NCBI RefSeq assembly: GCF_007830735.1 | Contig: NZ_VLLN01000009.1 | Location: 84,449 to 148,448 of the forward strand | Direction of reading: 5' to 3' | Length of the DNA stretch: 64,000 nt | From: Geobacter argillaceus | GTDB lineage: Bacteria; Desulfobacterota; Desulfuromonadia; Geobacterales; DSM-12255 | Shown: piece after piece, positions 10,562 through 19,207 of the stretch | How the letters are laid out: each line of letters opens with the position of its first letter | How positions within the stretch are numbered: position 1 is the first letter of the stretch | Translations under genes and position numbers: made by a program | The notes under the pieces: generated by a model | Told to the model about the DNA's origin: nothing | The model's input: only the letters and a program-made list of their open reading frames with translations | Databases searched by the model: none

Positions 10562-10714
10562 GTGGCAGAAAACTCAAACGGCTTCGGCTCAGGAACTCTC
10601 GTCTTGTCGTTCATCACCGGACTGGCTGCCGGCGTCGCCGCAGTACTCCTCTACACTGCCAAGGAGCAGTCCCAGGAACATCAGGATCAACAGGAAGAGC
10701 ACCTGTTCATTTAG
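10562..10714 (+). CDS. Small single-pass membrane protein
   Basis: This is a 50-residue protein if GTG 10562 is used; GTG 10532 would add ten residues but has no ribosome binding site. It has one hydrophobic segment (TLVLSFITGLAAGVAAVLLY) followed by a charged, glutamine- and glutamate-rich tail. This arrangement resembles YtxH-like small proteins, but no family can be claimed. It lies between two monocistronic-looking genes. The 174 bases that follow, up to the peptidase gene, hold no recognised element. Confidence 0.5.
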   Translation: MAENSNGFGSGTLVLSFITGLAAGVAAVLLYTAKEQSQEHQDQQEEHLFI

Positions 10715-10888
10715 GGGCACGGCACAGACGGTTGTTCGTTTGATCAACATCCCTCATGCTCGCCCAACCCGACAGTATCGATGGTGTCGACGTTCCCCGT
10801 GGGCACCACCCACCCTTGTGCACCAGCGTCTCCGTCCCGGTGATGGCAGTGCAGCGCATGTTCCCCATTTGAAGACAGAGGAGGTCCC

Positions 10889-12667
10889 ATGGAAACCAGC
10901 ACTCCTATCCAGGGCTGGGATACCACCCCGCTCTATGCCGGTCCGGAAGCCCCGGAGCTGTCGCACGATTTCCGGACCGGCGAAGCAGCTGCCCGGCTGT
11001 TCCGTGAAACCTGGCTCGGCCGGATCGTTGAACTCGACGCCGACGCCCTGCTCACGGCCCTGACTGCCTATGAAGCGCTTCACGAACAGTTGTCAAAACC
11101 CCAGATGTACGCCCATCTTCTCTTTGCCGCCGATTCCGAGCACGATCCCCACAAGCAGCTCTCCCAGCAGGCCATGGAGTTTGGCAACCGGGTGACCCGG
11201 GAGATCCTGTTCTTCGAGCTGGAACTCATGCAGATTGCCGACGACCGGTTCGCTGCACTCCTGGACGATCCGCTGCTGGCCAACTACCGGCACTTCCTGG
11301 CCGGGGTCCGCAAGTTCCGCCCCTATGCCCTGCCGGAGCGGGAGGAACAGCTCCTGAAGCAGAAGAACCTGACCGGCAGCGAGGCGTTTGCCCGGCTGTT
11401 CGAAGAGTTGTCCGCCTCCCTCCGTTTCCCCTTCACCCTGGACGGGGAACAACGGGAGATGACCGGCGAAGAGCTTCTCGCCCTCCTGCACCACCCGGAC
11501 GGCGCCGTGCGGGAGCGCGCCTTTGCCACCTTCCTGGAAAGCCATGGCGGGCATGCCATCGTCCTCTCCACCATATTCAATACCGTTGCCCTGGACCACG
11601 GGCAGGAGCTGGAGTTGCGGGGGTATCGCCACCCCATGGAACCGACCAACATCGGCAACGAGCTCCCGGACCAGGTGGTGGAAAACCTGATGGCCGTTTC
11701 CGAAACAAACTACCCGCTGGCCAGGGAATACTTCCGGCTCAAGGCCCGTCTCCTCGGTCTGCCCCGCCTGAAAAACTCCGATATCTATGCCCCGGTGGGA
11801 GAAACCCACCGTACCTACACCTTCGACGAGGCCCGCGACCTGGTGCTGGAGTCCTTCGAGAGGTTCAACCCCGCCTACCGGCCGATCATCGAGGCATTCT
11901 TCAGCGACGCCCGCATCGATATCCCCCCACGGCCCGGCAAGACCGGTGGCGCCTTTTGCATGGGGATGACCCCATCGCTCCCCCCCTATGTGCTGGTCAA
12001 CTTCACCGGCACCCTGCGGGACGTCTCCACCCTGGCCCACGAACTGGGACACGGCCTTCATTTCGTCCTGTCCCAACAGCAGACCATGATCAACTACCAC
12101 GCGCCGCTGCCGCTGGCCGAAACGGCCTCGGTCTTTGCCGAAATGCTCCTCACCCGGCACCTGCTGGAGCGGGAACGTGACCCGGGCGTGCGCATCGCCC
12201 TGCTCTGCGCCAAGATCGAGGAGATCATCGCCACCACCTTCCGCCAGAACGTGCTGACCCGTTTCGAGGAGCGGCTGCATCTGGAGCGGGCTGATGGGCT
12301 CCTGACCGCCGGCCGGATCGGCGACCTCTGGTGGGAGGAGAATGCCCGGCTCTACGGCGACGCGGTGGAGATGATCGAACCGTATCGCTGGGGGTGGAGC
12401 TACATCTCCCACTTCATCCACACCCGCTTCTACTGCTACTCATACACCTTTGCCGAACTGCTGGTACTCGCCCTGTACCGCCGCTACCAGGAGCAGGGTA
12501 CCGGCTTTGTCCCCAGTTACGAGGCGATCCTCGCCAGCGGCGGCAGCCAGTCGCCGGCCGACACGGTCCGGCCGGCCGGGATCGACCTCTTTGCCCCGGA
12601 TTTCTGGCAAAAGGGGTATGATGTGCTGGGAGAACTGCTGGAAGAACTGAAAGGTCTGGTCAGCTAA
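10889..12667 (+). CDS. pepF: M3-family oligoendopeptidase (PepF type)
   Basis: The 592-residue protein is a zinc oligopeptidase that degrades short peptides in the cytoplasm. The zinc-binding HEXXH motif is in LAHELGHGLHF near residue 385, and the third ligand lies in the ETASVFAEML helix about 25 residues later. Length and the all-helical C-terminal half match clade B PepF. GAGGAGG precedes the ATG, and a strong bidirectional terminator follows the stop. Confidence 0.92.
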   Translation: METSTPIQGWDTTPLYAGPEAPELSHDFRTGEAAARLFRETWLGRIVELDADALLTALTAYEALHEQLSKPQMYAHLLFAADSEHDPHKQLSQQAMEFGNRVTREILFFELELMQIADDRFAALLDDPLLANYRHFLAGVRKFRPYALPEREEQLLKQKNLTGSEAFARLFEELSASLRFPFTLDGEQREMTGEELLALLHHPDGAVRERAFATFLESHGGHAIVLSTIFNTVALDHGQELELRGYRHPMEPTNIGNELPDQVVENLMAVSETNYPLAREYFRLKARLLGLPRLKNSDIYAPVGETHRTYTFDEARDLVLESFERFNPAYRPIIEAFFSDARIDIPPRPGKTGGAFCMGMTPSLPPYVLVNFTGTLRDVSTLAHELGHGLHFVLSQQQTMINYHAPLPLAETASVFAEMLLTRHLLERERDPGVRIALLCAKIEEIIATTFRQNVLTRFEERLHLERADGLLTAGRIGDLWWEENARLYGDAVEMIEPYRWGWSYISHFIHTRFYCYSYTFAELLVLALYRRYQEQGTGFVPSYEAILASGGSQSPADTVRPAGIDLFAPDFWQKGYDVLGELLEELKGLVS

Positions 12668-12675
12668 CAAAAAAA

Positions 12676-12700
12676 GGCCCGCAGAAGCGGGCCTTTTTTT
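12676..12700. terminator. Bidirectional terminator between convergent genes
   Basis: GGCCCGC and GCGGGCC form a 7-bp stem around an AGAA loop, with seven A residues before it and seven T residues after. It serves the peptidase gene (plus) and the carbonic anhydrase gene (minus). Confidence 0.93.
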
Positions 12701-12738
12701 GTATCCGGATAAAACCGTGTGCGTGTAAGGACAACTGG

Positions 12739-13416
12739 CTACTTGAGCAGCCGCACCTGGCCGTCATCCAGGTCGTACTTGGCAGCAACGATCTTCAGCT
12801 TCCCTTCTTTCACCAGATGCTTGAGAAGCGACGACTGCTTGGTCAGGTTGGCCGCCACCAGCTTTACGTTGTCGTCGATGGCCGTCTCCACCAGAGCAGC
12901 CTTGTCGGCCCCTTTGTACTCCGTGCGGGCCTGCTTTACGGCCGGGGCAATGGTCTTGATGATGGCGCCGAGATTACCCTCCGGCTTACCCTTGGCTTCC
13001 ACGGCAGCCGTCACCGCACCGCACCGCTCATGACCGAGCACCACCACCAGGGGTGAACCGAGATGTTCGGCAGCATACTCGACACTGCCGAGAACGACCG
13101 GATCGGGAACATTGCCGGCCACCCGCACCACAAAGACTTCACCCAGCCCCTTGTCAAAAACGATCTCCGGCGGCACCCGGGAGTCGGAACAAGAGAGAAT
13201 GATGGCATAGGGATGCTGGCTCGTGGCCAGCGTCTCACGGGTGTGAGCATCGCTCAGCTTTTGACCGGTCATCTGCTGCTCGACGTACCGTTTGTTCCCT
13301 TCCAGCAGCTTCTGCAGCGCCTCGTCCGCCGTGCCGGCTCCGGACCCGAGGGCCAACGCCCCGGAGAGCACCAGTGAACCAATTACCACGAAACCCACCA
13401 GAATCTTTTTCCGCAT
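12739..13416 (-). CDS. Exported beta-class carbonic anhydrase
   Basis: The 225-residue protein interconverts CO2 and bicarbonate. The beta-class zinc ligands are visible: Cys and Asp in SCSDSR near residue 72, then His and Cys in LGHERCGAV near 130. An N-terminal hydrophobic stretch (KKILVGFVVIGSLVLSGALA) is a signal peptide, so the enzyme works in the periplasm, which is less common than cytoplasmic forms. The start at 13416 follows GGAGGGATC; an upstream TTG/GTG extension is not needed. Confidence 0.92.
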   Translation of the reverse strand: MRKKILVGFVVIGSLVLSGALALGSGAGTADEALQKLLEGNKRYVEQQMTGQKLSDAHTRETLATSQHPYAIILSCSDSRVPPEIVFDKGLGEVFVVRVAGNVPDPVVLGSVEYAAEHLGSPLVVVLGHERCGAVTAAVEAKGKPEGNLGAIIKTIAPAVKQARTEYKGADKAALVETAIDDNVKLVAANLTKQSSLLKHLVKEGKLKIVAAKYDLDDGQVRLLK

Positions 13417-13520
13417 GATCCCTCCAAAAAAATTTATTAGCGAAGTGAAATTAGCACTGTCACACAGTCGTGTCAACCCTTGCCAAGATTTGGTTCGTGG
13501 TTATCAAACGATAGGGGACA

Positions 13521-14324
13521 TCATTTCACCTTGGCCTTGATACGGGCAAACGCCCCCTTGTCGGTCGGGCCGCTGTACTTCATGGGAGAGAGCTGACCAA
13601 TGGCCGTGTTCACCCGCTGCACCCGCTCGGCAGTCAGCGGATGGGAGGAGAAAAACTGGGCCAGTTGGGACGGCTGCTGCGCCTGCATACTGTCCAGCTT
13701 GGTGAAAAAGGTGAGCATTCCCTTGGGGTCATAGCCGGCCCTGGCCATGGTCTCCACTCCCAGATAGTCGGCCTGATTCTCCATTCCCCGGCTGTAGGCC
13801 ATGGTACCGGCCTGGCCGAAAAGGGACGCGGCCAGTTGGCTGAGTTGGCCGGAGTTCTGGCCGAGGAGCAGTTGCAGCACCAGGGAGTAGCCATACTGCT
13901 GGGTCATCTGGCGGGTGCCGTGACGCGCCACCCCATGGTTGATCTCGTGGGCCATGACCCCGGCCAGTTCATCTTCGCTGGCAGCGGCCTTGATCAGGCC
14001 GGTATGGACATAGATATGACCGCCCGGCACCGCAAAGGCATTGACACTGTCATCCTTGATCACCTTGAAGGTGAACGGGAAGGGTACGTCCCTGGCCCCG
14101 GTTAGGAGCCGCTTGCCAACCCGGTCCACATAGCCGTTCACCTCGGAATCGGTCACCACCTGGCGCTGGTTCTCGATCTCGGCGGTAAACTTGGTTCCCA
14201 GCTCCTTCTCCTCGTCCACGGAGATCAGGTTGATCCCCTGGAGGTCGGTCATGTTGACGCTACAGCCGGAAAGCAGCCCGGCAAAAACGAGGAGGGCCAA
14301 TACCAACGAACGAAATAGTGTCAT
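13521..14324 (-). CDS. M48-family metalloprotease, lipoprotein
   Basis: The 267-residue protein carries a lipobox (LLSGCS near residue 20), so it is a periplasmic membrane-anchored lipoprotein. The zinc site HEINH is in GVMAHEINHGVARHG near residue 130, and the third ligand is probably in the ENQADYLGVE helix. It resembles LoiP/BepA-type proteases that police outer-membrane protein quality, but lacks the BepA TPR region. The start at 14324 sits after an AAAGGGGG run; an adjacent ATG one codon upstream is possible. It follows the uncharacterised gene at 14342 by 17 bases, probably in one transcript. Confidence 0.9.
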   Translation of the reverse strand: MTLFRSLVLALLVFAGLLSGCSVNMTDLQGINLISVDEEKELGTKFTAEIENQRQVVTDSEVNGYVDRVGKRLLTGARDVPFPFTFKVIKDDSVNAFAVPGGHIYVHTGLIKAAASEDELAGVMAHEINHGVARHGTRQMTQQYGYSLVLQLLLGQNSGQLSQLAASLFGQAGTMAYSRGMENQADYLGVETMARAGYDPKGMLTFFTKLDSMQAQQPSQLAQFFSSHPLTAERVQRVNTAIGQLSPMKYSGPTDKGAFARIKAKVK

Positions 14325-14341
14325 CATCTCCCCCTTTACCC

Positions 14342-14824
14342 TTATTCCTTCAGGGAGCATTCCCGCTCCCAGGTGTAGTAGCCATCCTCCTCGATGGACC
14401 AGAATGAGTCGATCCGGCTGCTGAACCAGGGGAGCGCCTCACACTCCGCTTCGACAGCCTGAAGAAACCCGGCGGATATCAACCCCTCCCCATGCAGAAA
14501 GTGGTAGAAGGCCCTGATGCCGGCCAGGTGCCGGGCCAGTTCGTCCACGTTCGGCTCCAGGGTATTGACGATGTACCAGTTGCCGGCAAACTGGCGGATC
14601 AGACCGGGCGGCTCGTCGAACGGGTTACGGCGCATCCGGTCCACCACGAAATCGCGGAGATAATAGTCCGCACTGTTGGCGAGCAGCGTCGCGTCCCGCT
14701 GCGTCAGGCCGGCAGCGAGACGTTTGTCGTAGAAACGGCGCAAAAGGGACTGGCAGAGCCCGTCCACCCGCAGTTCGTCCTCCAGCGACTCAATATCGAA
14801 ATCACTCTTGTTTATCTCGGTCAT
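14342..14824 (-). CDS. Uncharacterised 160-residue protein
   Basis: No family is recognised. The protein is soluble, acidic and largely helical in composition. Notable segments are LCQSLLRRFYDKRLAAGLTQ near residue 23, NPFDEPPGLIRQFAGNWYIV near 67, and an aromatic C-terminus with SFWSIEEDGYYTWERE. An AAAGG precedes the ATG at 14824. It is co-directional with and 17 bases upstream of the M48 lipoprotein gene. The sequence upstream is the long palindrome at 14862-14980. Confidence 0.75.
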   Translation of the reverse strand: MTEINKSDFDIESLEDELRVDGLCQSLLRRFYDKRLAAGLTQRDATLLANSADYYLRDFVVDRMRRNPFDEPPGLIRQFAGNWYIVNTLEPNVDELARHLAGIRAFYHFLHGEGLISAGFLQAVEAECEALPWFSSRIDSFWSIEEDGYYTWERECSLKE

Positions 14825-14861
14825 AAGGACCTTTCTGATAAAAATTCCTGAAAGCTCCCCG

Positions 14862-14980
14862 GGTTGCTCAAAAATAGTCAGATCGTCGCACCCGCAGCAA
14901 GCTCAGCGGAGGCGTAGCAGCGCTACGCCGCACACAGGAGCTTGCGAGGACGGCGGCGAGATGGCTGTTTTTCAGCAACC
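14862..14980. repeat. 119-bp imperfect palindrome
   Basis: The element begins GGTTGCT and ends AGCAACC. Its centre is a perfect 8-bp stem (GGCGTAGC and GCTACGCC) around AGC. A second perfect inner pair is GCAAGCTC (14897-14904) and GAGCTTGC (14938-14945), and further partial matches continue to the ends. The last base overlaps the stop codon of the downstream permease gene, so the whole intergenic space is the palindrome. It could act as a transcriptional block between the permease operon and the next gene, or be a dispersed repeat. Confidence 0.8.
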
Positions 14981-15834
14981 TATCGGTTCAGCCGGGGGTC
15001 GAGGGCGTCGCGTATCCCCTCCCCCAAAAGGTTGTAGGCCACCACCGTCACCAGGATGGCCATGCCCGGAAAGAGCGACAGCCACCAGGCAAACTCCAGG
15101 TAATCCTTGCCCGAGGTGAGCATGTTCCCCCAGCTGGCAGTCGGTGGTTGGACCCCGATGCCGAGGAACGACAGGGCCGACTCGGTCAGAATCGCCCCGG
15201 CAACGCCGAGGGTGGCCGCCACCAGCACCGGCGACAGGGCATTGGGCAGGATGTGGCCGCAGATGATCCGCAAATCCGATGCCCCCAGTGCCCGGGCAGC
15301 CTGGACAAAGTCCCGCTCCCGGAGGGAAAGGACCTCGGCCCGCACCAACCGCGCCACCCCCATCCAGCCGGTGAGGCCGATGATGGCCATGATGTACCAG
15401 ATGGAGGGCTCCAGCATGGCAATCACCGCCAGGATCAGGAAAAAGGTGGGGAAGCAGAGCATGATGTCCACCCCGCGCATCATCAGACTGTCCAGGAAGC
15501 CGCCATAGTAGCCGGCCAAGAGACCAATCGCCGTCCCGATGGTGACCGCGATCCCCACGGCGACAAAGCCGACCTTCAGGGAGATACGGGCACCGTAGAT
15601 CATCCGGGTGAAGACGTCCCTGCCAAGTTCGTCGGTCCCGAACCAGTGCTCCGCCGACGGTGGCATCAGGACCCGGTAGGCATCCAGGGTGTCGGGGGCG
15701 TACGGGGTGATGAAGGGGGCCAGAAACGAGAAGACAAAGAGGATGCCGACCACGAGTGCCCCGGCCATGGCAAAGCGGTTCGACCGAAGCCGCCGGAGCA
15801 CGATGGAGTAGAAATAGGAGGTCTTGAACGACAT
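14980..15834 (-). CDS. ABC transporter permease, OppC/DppC type
   Basis: The 284-residue inner-membrane protein has an N-terminal segment (AMAGALVVGILFVFSFLAPF) followed by the binding-protein-dependent permease domain. The EAA loop is visible as VRAEVLSLRERDFVQAARAL near residue 180. The DELGRDVFTRMIYG motif typical of the DppC family lies near residue 85. It would form a heterodimer with the OppB-type protein encoded one base upstream. No binding protein or ATPase gene is adjacent, so the substrate (peptide, nickel or other) is undetermined. ATG 15834 fits better than the in-frame upstream start, which would overlap the partner gene. Confidence 0.9.
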   Translation of the reverse strand: MSFKTSYFYSIVLRRLRSNRFAMAGALVVGILFVFSFLAPFITPYAPDTLDAYRVLMPPSAEHWFGTDELGRDVFTRMIYGARISLKVGFVAVGIAVTIGTAIGLLAGYYGGFLDSLMMRGVDIMLCFPTFFLILAVIAMLEPSIWYIMAIIGLTGWMGVARLVRAEVLSLRERDFVQAARALGASDLRIICGHILPNALSPVLVAATLGVAGAILTESALSFLGIGVQPPTASWGNMLTSGKDYLEFAWWLSLFPGMAILVTVVAYNLLGEGIRDALDPRLNR

Positions 15835-15835
15835 G

Positions 15836-16819
15836 CTACGCGTTCCCCCCGTGCCGGATGCGCGGATCGGCCGCGGCATAGGCCAGGTCCGCCAGCAGGT
15901 TGCCGACCAGGGTCAGGCCGGCGCCGATGGTCAGGATTCCCATGACCAGCGGGTAGTCACGGGACATGACCCCCATGTAGAACAGCTGTCCCATGCCGGG
16001 GATGGCGAAGATCGTTTCGAAGATCACACTGCCGCCGATCAGGCCGGGCAGGGAGAACCCGAGCAGGGTAATGACCGGCAGGAGGGCGTTACGCAGGGCG
16101 TGGCGATAGATCACCACCCGTTCCGTGAGGCCCTTGGCCCGGGCCGTGGTGATGTAGTCCTGACCGATCACCTCCAGCATGGTGGAGCGCATGTAGCGGG
16201 ACAGCCCGGCCAGGCTCCCGAAGGTGGCGATTGATATCGGCAGGATCAGGTGCCGGGCCAGGTCACCGAACCAGGCCAAGCCGTGCAGCTTGTCGCTTCC
16301 AAGGGAGTGCAGGCCGGAGATCGGCAGCCAGCCGAGCTTTACACCGAAGAGATACATCAGGATCAGCGCCAGCCAGAACGTCGGCACCGCAAAGCCGAGA
16401 AAGACGAACAGGGTGATCCCCTTGTCCAGCAGGGTGTCACGGCGGGTTGCAGCCAGGATGCCGATCGGGATCGCCAGGCCGAATTCGAGCACCAGGGCGA
16501 TCACGTTGAGGGAGAGGGTCACCGGTATCCGCTCCCGGATCTTGTCCATGACCGGCCGGTTGTCCGGGGCGAAGGAGCGGCCGAAGTCGAGCCTGGCAAG
16601 GCGCCCCAGCCAGTTCAGGTACTGGACGTGAAGCGGCTTGTCCAGGCCGTAGAATTCCCGGAGCCGTTCCCGCGCCTGGGCGGAGACTTTGGGGTTCATG
16701 GCGGTCTGCATCTCCACCGGCTCACCGGGTGCCAGGTGCATCACCACGAAGGTGATCAGGGTGATCCCGAGCAGGAGGGGAACCAGGGCCACCAGACGCT
16801 GGAGGAGATAGGCAGGCAT
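15836..16819 (-). CDS. ABC transporter permease, OppB/DppB type
   Basis: The 327-residue protein has the OppB arrangement: a first membrane segment with [20 protein letters not shown], a periplasmic region containing [16 protein letters not shown], and five further membrane segments. The EAA loop is [17 protein letters not shown]. It starts three bases after the sppA stop codon and is followed, after one base, by the OppC-type gene, so sppA, oppB-like and oppC-like form one transcript. Absence of a nearby ATPase means the pair must use subunits encoded elsewhere. Confidence 0.9.
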   Translation of the reverse strand: MPAYLLQRLVALVPLLLGITLITFVVMHLAPGEPVEMQTAMNPKVSAQARERLREFYGLDKPLHVQYLNWLGRLARLDFGRSFAPDNRPVMDKIRERIPVTLSLNVIALVLEFGLAIPIGILAATRRDTLLDKGITLFVFLGFAVPTFWLALILMYLFGVKLGWLPISGLHSLGSDKLHGLAWFGDLARHLILPISIATFGSLAGLSRYMRSTMLEVIGQDYITTARAKGLTERVVIYRHALRNALLPVITLLGFSLPGLIGGSVIFETIFAIPGMGQLFYMGVMSRDYPLVMGILTIGAGLTLVGNLLADLAYAAADPRIRHGGNA

Positions 16820-16822
16820 CTC

Positions 16823-17713
16823 CTACTCGCCTGTTCCCAGTTCGTAGTTCAGGCTCAGCCCACGGCTGGTGCCCAGAGCCCGGTCGATCCGGCTGGCACT
16901 CTCCTCCACCAGCATATCCAGCAGCAGCTTCTTCTTTTTCGGGGGACGGATGACCTGCGGCTCGCCACTGAGACCGGCAAGACGGCCGGCCTCGTCGATG
17001 GCGTCCTGCAGGGTGCCGAGCCGGTCGACCAGCTTCAGCGCCAGGGCCTGTTCACCGGAAAAGATCCGGCCGTCGGCGATCTCCCGTACCTTTTCCTCCG
17101 GTAGCTTGCGCCCCTCGGCAACGGCCCGGACAAACTGGCCATGGGTACTGTCAATCACCCCCTGGAGCATGGCCCGTTCCTCGTCGGTCATCGGCCGGAC
17201 CGGTGAACCGGCGTCCTTGAACTTTCCGGTCTTCAGGGTGAACGACTTCATCCCCACCTTGTCCAGAAGCCCCTCGATGTTGGAGAACTTCATCAGCACC
17301 CCGATGCTGCCGGTGATGGTACCGGGGTTGGCATAGATAACCGTGGCCGGGACCGCAATGTAGTAGCCGCCCGAGGCAGCCACGCTCCCCATGGAAACGA
17401 TGACCTTTTTGGTGGCGCTAAGCTTTTTGACAGCGGCGTGGATCTCCTGTGACGGCCCGACCACCCCGCCCGGGGAGTCGATGCGCAGGACCACTGCCTT
17501 GACGTTGTCGTTTTTCCGGAAATCGTGAAGCTGTTTCACCGTTTCCTGCGGATCGAGGATCAGCCCCCGAACCTCCACCAGGCCGATGCCACTGCCGACG
17601 GTCAGCGAGCGGCTCTCACCCAGGAGAGAGCACACTGCCAGGACACCGAACACCATCAGGAGGATTATCATGACGGTCAGGCCAAGCCCGAACCAGAGCC
17701 ATTTACGTTGCAT
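16823..17713 (-). CDS. sppA: Signal peptide peptidase SppA (S49)
   Basis: The 296-residue protein is a membrane-anchored serine protease that cleaves leftover signal peptides. An N-terminal transmembrane anchor (GLGLTVMIILLMVFGVLAVC) precedes the S49 domain. IDSPGGVVGPSQEIH lies near residue 78, the catalytic lysine is expected in the ATKKVIVSMGSVAASGGYY region, and the catalytic serine in the NPGTITGSIGVLM block near 135. Its length fits the short, single-domain 36K type. A purine-rich GGGAGAGGGGG precedes the ATG. It leads the operon with the two permeases. Confidence 0.93.
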   Translation of the reverse strand: MQRKWLWFGLGLTVMIILLMVFGVLAVCSLLGESRSLTVGSGIGLVEVRGLILDPQETVKQLHDFRKNDNVKAVVLRIDSPGGVVGPSQEIHAAVKKLSATKKVIVSMGSVAASGGYYIAVPATVIYANPGTITGSIGVLMKFSNIEGLLDKVGMKSFTLKTGKFKDAGSPVRPMTDEERAMLQGVIDSTHGQFVRAVAEGRKLPEEKVREIADGRIFSGEQALALKLVDRLGTLQDAIDEAGRLAGLSGEPQVIRPPKKKKLLLDMLVEESASRIDRALGTSRGLSLNYELGTGE

Positions 17714-17783
17714 GTCGCCCCCTCTCCCACAACCGGACCTTGGCAGATTGACCAGGAACCGCTATTTCTGTTACTCTTCCACC

Positions 17784-18269
17784 ATGCGCATCATCATTTT
17801 TTCCGATACCCATGGCAACTATGCCCGGGCAGTCAAGGCCGTCAACGAGGCTGGGCCTGTAGACCTGGTGATCCACCTGGGGGATGAGTACGAGGACGGC
17901 GTGCTGGTCGGCCAGTTCTGCCAACTGCCGGTACTGGCCGTGCCGGGGAACTGCGATACCGGCTGTGCCGAACCGCGCCTCCGAACAGCCACCATGGCCG
18001 GCAAGAGGATTCTCATTACCCACGGCGACAGTTATGGGGTCAAGAACGGGCTGCATCACCTGATCAAAAAGAGCCTGTCCGAGCGGGCGGACATCGTCCT
18101 CTTCGGCCATACCCATCAATCCATGGTGCAGCAAACGGACGGCATGCTCCTGGTCAATCCCGGTACATTGCAGTATCGGGTAGCAACCCCGAGCTACGCC
18201 ATCCTTGACATCGCCGGCGGAACCGCTTCGGCCGCCATCATAGCGCTCGATCCCGATGAGACAGCATGA
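17784..18269 (+). CDS. YfcE-type metallophosphoesterase
   Basis: The 161-residue protein is a small calcineurin-like phosphodiesterase of the MJ0936/YfcE class. All metal-binding motifs are present: FSDTHGN near residue 7, GDEYEDG near 40, GNCD near 60, ITHGD near 80 and FGHTH near 106. These enzymes hydrolyse phosphodiester model substrates; the natural substrate is unknown. The start at 17784 gives the family N-terminus but has a poor ribosome binding site. It is transcribed away from sppA, with a 70-base gap. Confidence 0.9.
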   Translation: MRIIIFSDTHGNYARAVKAVNEAGPVDLVIHLGDEYEDGVLVGQFCQLPVLAVPGNCDTGCAEPRLRTATMAGKRILITHGDSYGVKNGLHHLIKKSLSERADIVLFGHTHQSMVQQTDGMLLVNPGTLQYRVATPSYAILDIAGGTASAAIIALDPDETA

Positions 18270-18295
18270 ACGGTGAAACTGACCCGCGTTTCGCG

Positions 18296-18330
18296 CCTGC
18301 CCCCTGCCCCCTGCCCCCTCACTCCTCACA
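18296..18330. repeat. Heptad tandem repeat between convergent genes
   Basis: Three perfect CCTGCCC units are followed in phase by CCTCACT and CCTCACA, five consecutive 7-base units in all. The tract sits between the ends of the phosphodiesterase gene and the opposing gene at 18335. Similar period-7 tracts with other unit sequences occur at 23351, 24331, 24811, 28588 and 41226. Confidence 0.85.
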
Positions 18331-18334
18331 GTTT

Positions 18335-18727
18335 CTAACAGCCGCAGCCGCAATTGTGACAAACCCGGCGATTGTGTTCATCGGGCGGAATGGTCTCCGG
18401 CGCGAACGCCACCCTCTTCACGGCACGCGTGATATCCTCCATGAGATCCAGGTGCTCGCTCTTGCCGATCAGATGGCCAACGCAGCGATTGGCAAAGCCA
18501 TCCGCCTGAGATGATATCCTGACGGCATTGAGAAGGTCGGCGTAGCTCTTGACGTCGATGGTGAACTCTGGATTGAAGGTGGTGCTGAAATCGATGCCAA
18601 AACGGTGCAGTTCATCGCCCAACCGTTGGCAGAACCCCTGAAAGGCCGGGCCGTCAAGGTCTACCCGCCAGTCGGGCCGGATGTGGTTTTGCCCATAGAT
18701 CGTCAATACGAGCTTTTTCCCGCTCAT
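18335..18727 (-). CDS. Uncharacterised protein with cysteine-rich C-terminus
   Basis: The 130-residue protein is not recognised. The body has mixed alpha/beta composition (LVLTIYGQNHIRPDWRVDLD at the start), and the last nine residues are VCHNCGCGC. A C-terminal cluster of this kind could bind a metal or iron-sulfur centre, or serve as a redox tail; this is inference. AGGGAGG lies 11 bases before ATG 18727; a GTG two codons upstream at 18733 is equally possible. It is downstream of the lone receiver gene, same strand, and may share its transcript. Confidence 0.72.
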   Translation of the reverse strand: MSGKKLVLTIYGQNHIRPDWRVDLDGPAFQGFCQRLGDELHRFGIDFSTTFNPEFTIDVKSYADLLNAVRISSQADGFANRCVGHLIGKSEHLDLMEDITRAVKRVAFAPETIPPDEHNRRVCHNCGCGC

Positions 18728-18763
18728 CGTCACACATGCCTCCCTGGCGCCAGGTAAACGGAA

Positions 18764-19171
18764 TTATTCTCCCTGGGCCTGCCTGTCCCTGACCTCCGCC
18801 TTCCTGTTGAGCGAACCGAAGATCATCTCCAACACTGCCTTTTGTTTTGCTTCGAATTTGTTCAGAACAGCCAGGCAGGTCCCCATGGGAAAGGTATCGT
18901 GCAGAAAGTCCACGTCCCGGCCGGAGAGGATGACGATGCGGTTTTTGTCGATTCCGGCATCCAATGCATAGGCAAAGACCTTCATGCCATCCAGCGTCGG
19001 CATTTCCAGGTCGATTACCAACAGATCGAGCTTCCCCTGCCTGATATCGGCAAGGGCCGTGACCGGATCGTTACAGACCTTCACCGTGAGGTAGGGGTAA
19101 TACTGCCCAATGTACGCGTCCAGGATGCCGGTAAAGGCCTGGTCGTCGTCAATAATCAGAATGTTTCCCAT
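18764..19171 (-). CDS. Single-domain response regulator
   Basis: The 135-residue protein is a receiver domain only. The acidic pocket is IIDDDQ near residue 6, the phosphoacceptor Asp lies in DLLVIDLEMPTLDG near 56, and the switch/lysine positions are in VILSGRD and LNKFE. There is no output domain, so it would act through protein contact or as a phosphorelay intermediate. It lies 36 bases downstream of the ABC-type binding-protein gene in the conduit operon. No kinase is adjacent. Confidence 0.9.
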   Translation of the reverse strand: MGNILIIDDDQAFTGILDAYIGQYYPYLTVKVCNDPVTALADIRQGKLDLLVIDLEMPTLDGMKVFAYALDAGIDKNRIVILSGRDVDFLHDTFPMGTCLAVLNKFEAKQKAVLEMIFGSLNRKAEVRDRQAQGE

Positions 19172-19207
19172 AAGGTACCGAAGCTCGCTGCACAGGGCGC
19201 GACTATA

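Noticed and set aside
10740..11063. 107-codon frame before and within the peptidase gene
   Set aside because: It overlaps the conserved start of the M3 peptidase in another frame and has no recognisable features.
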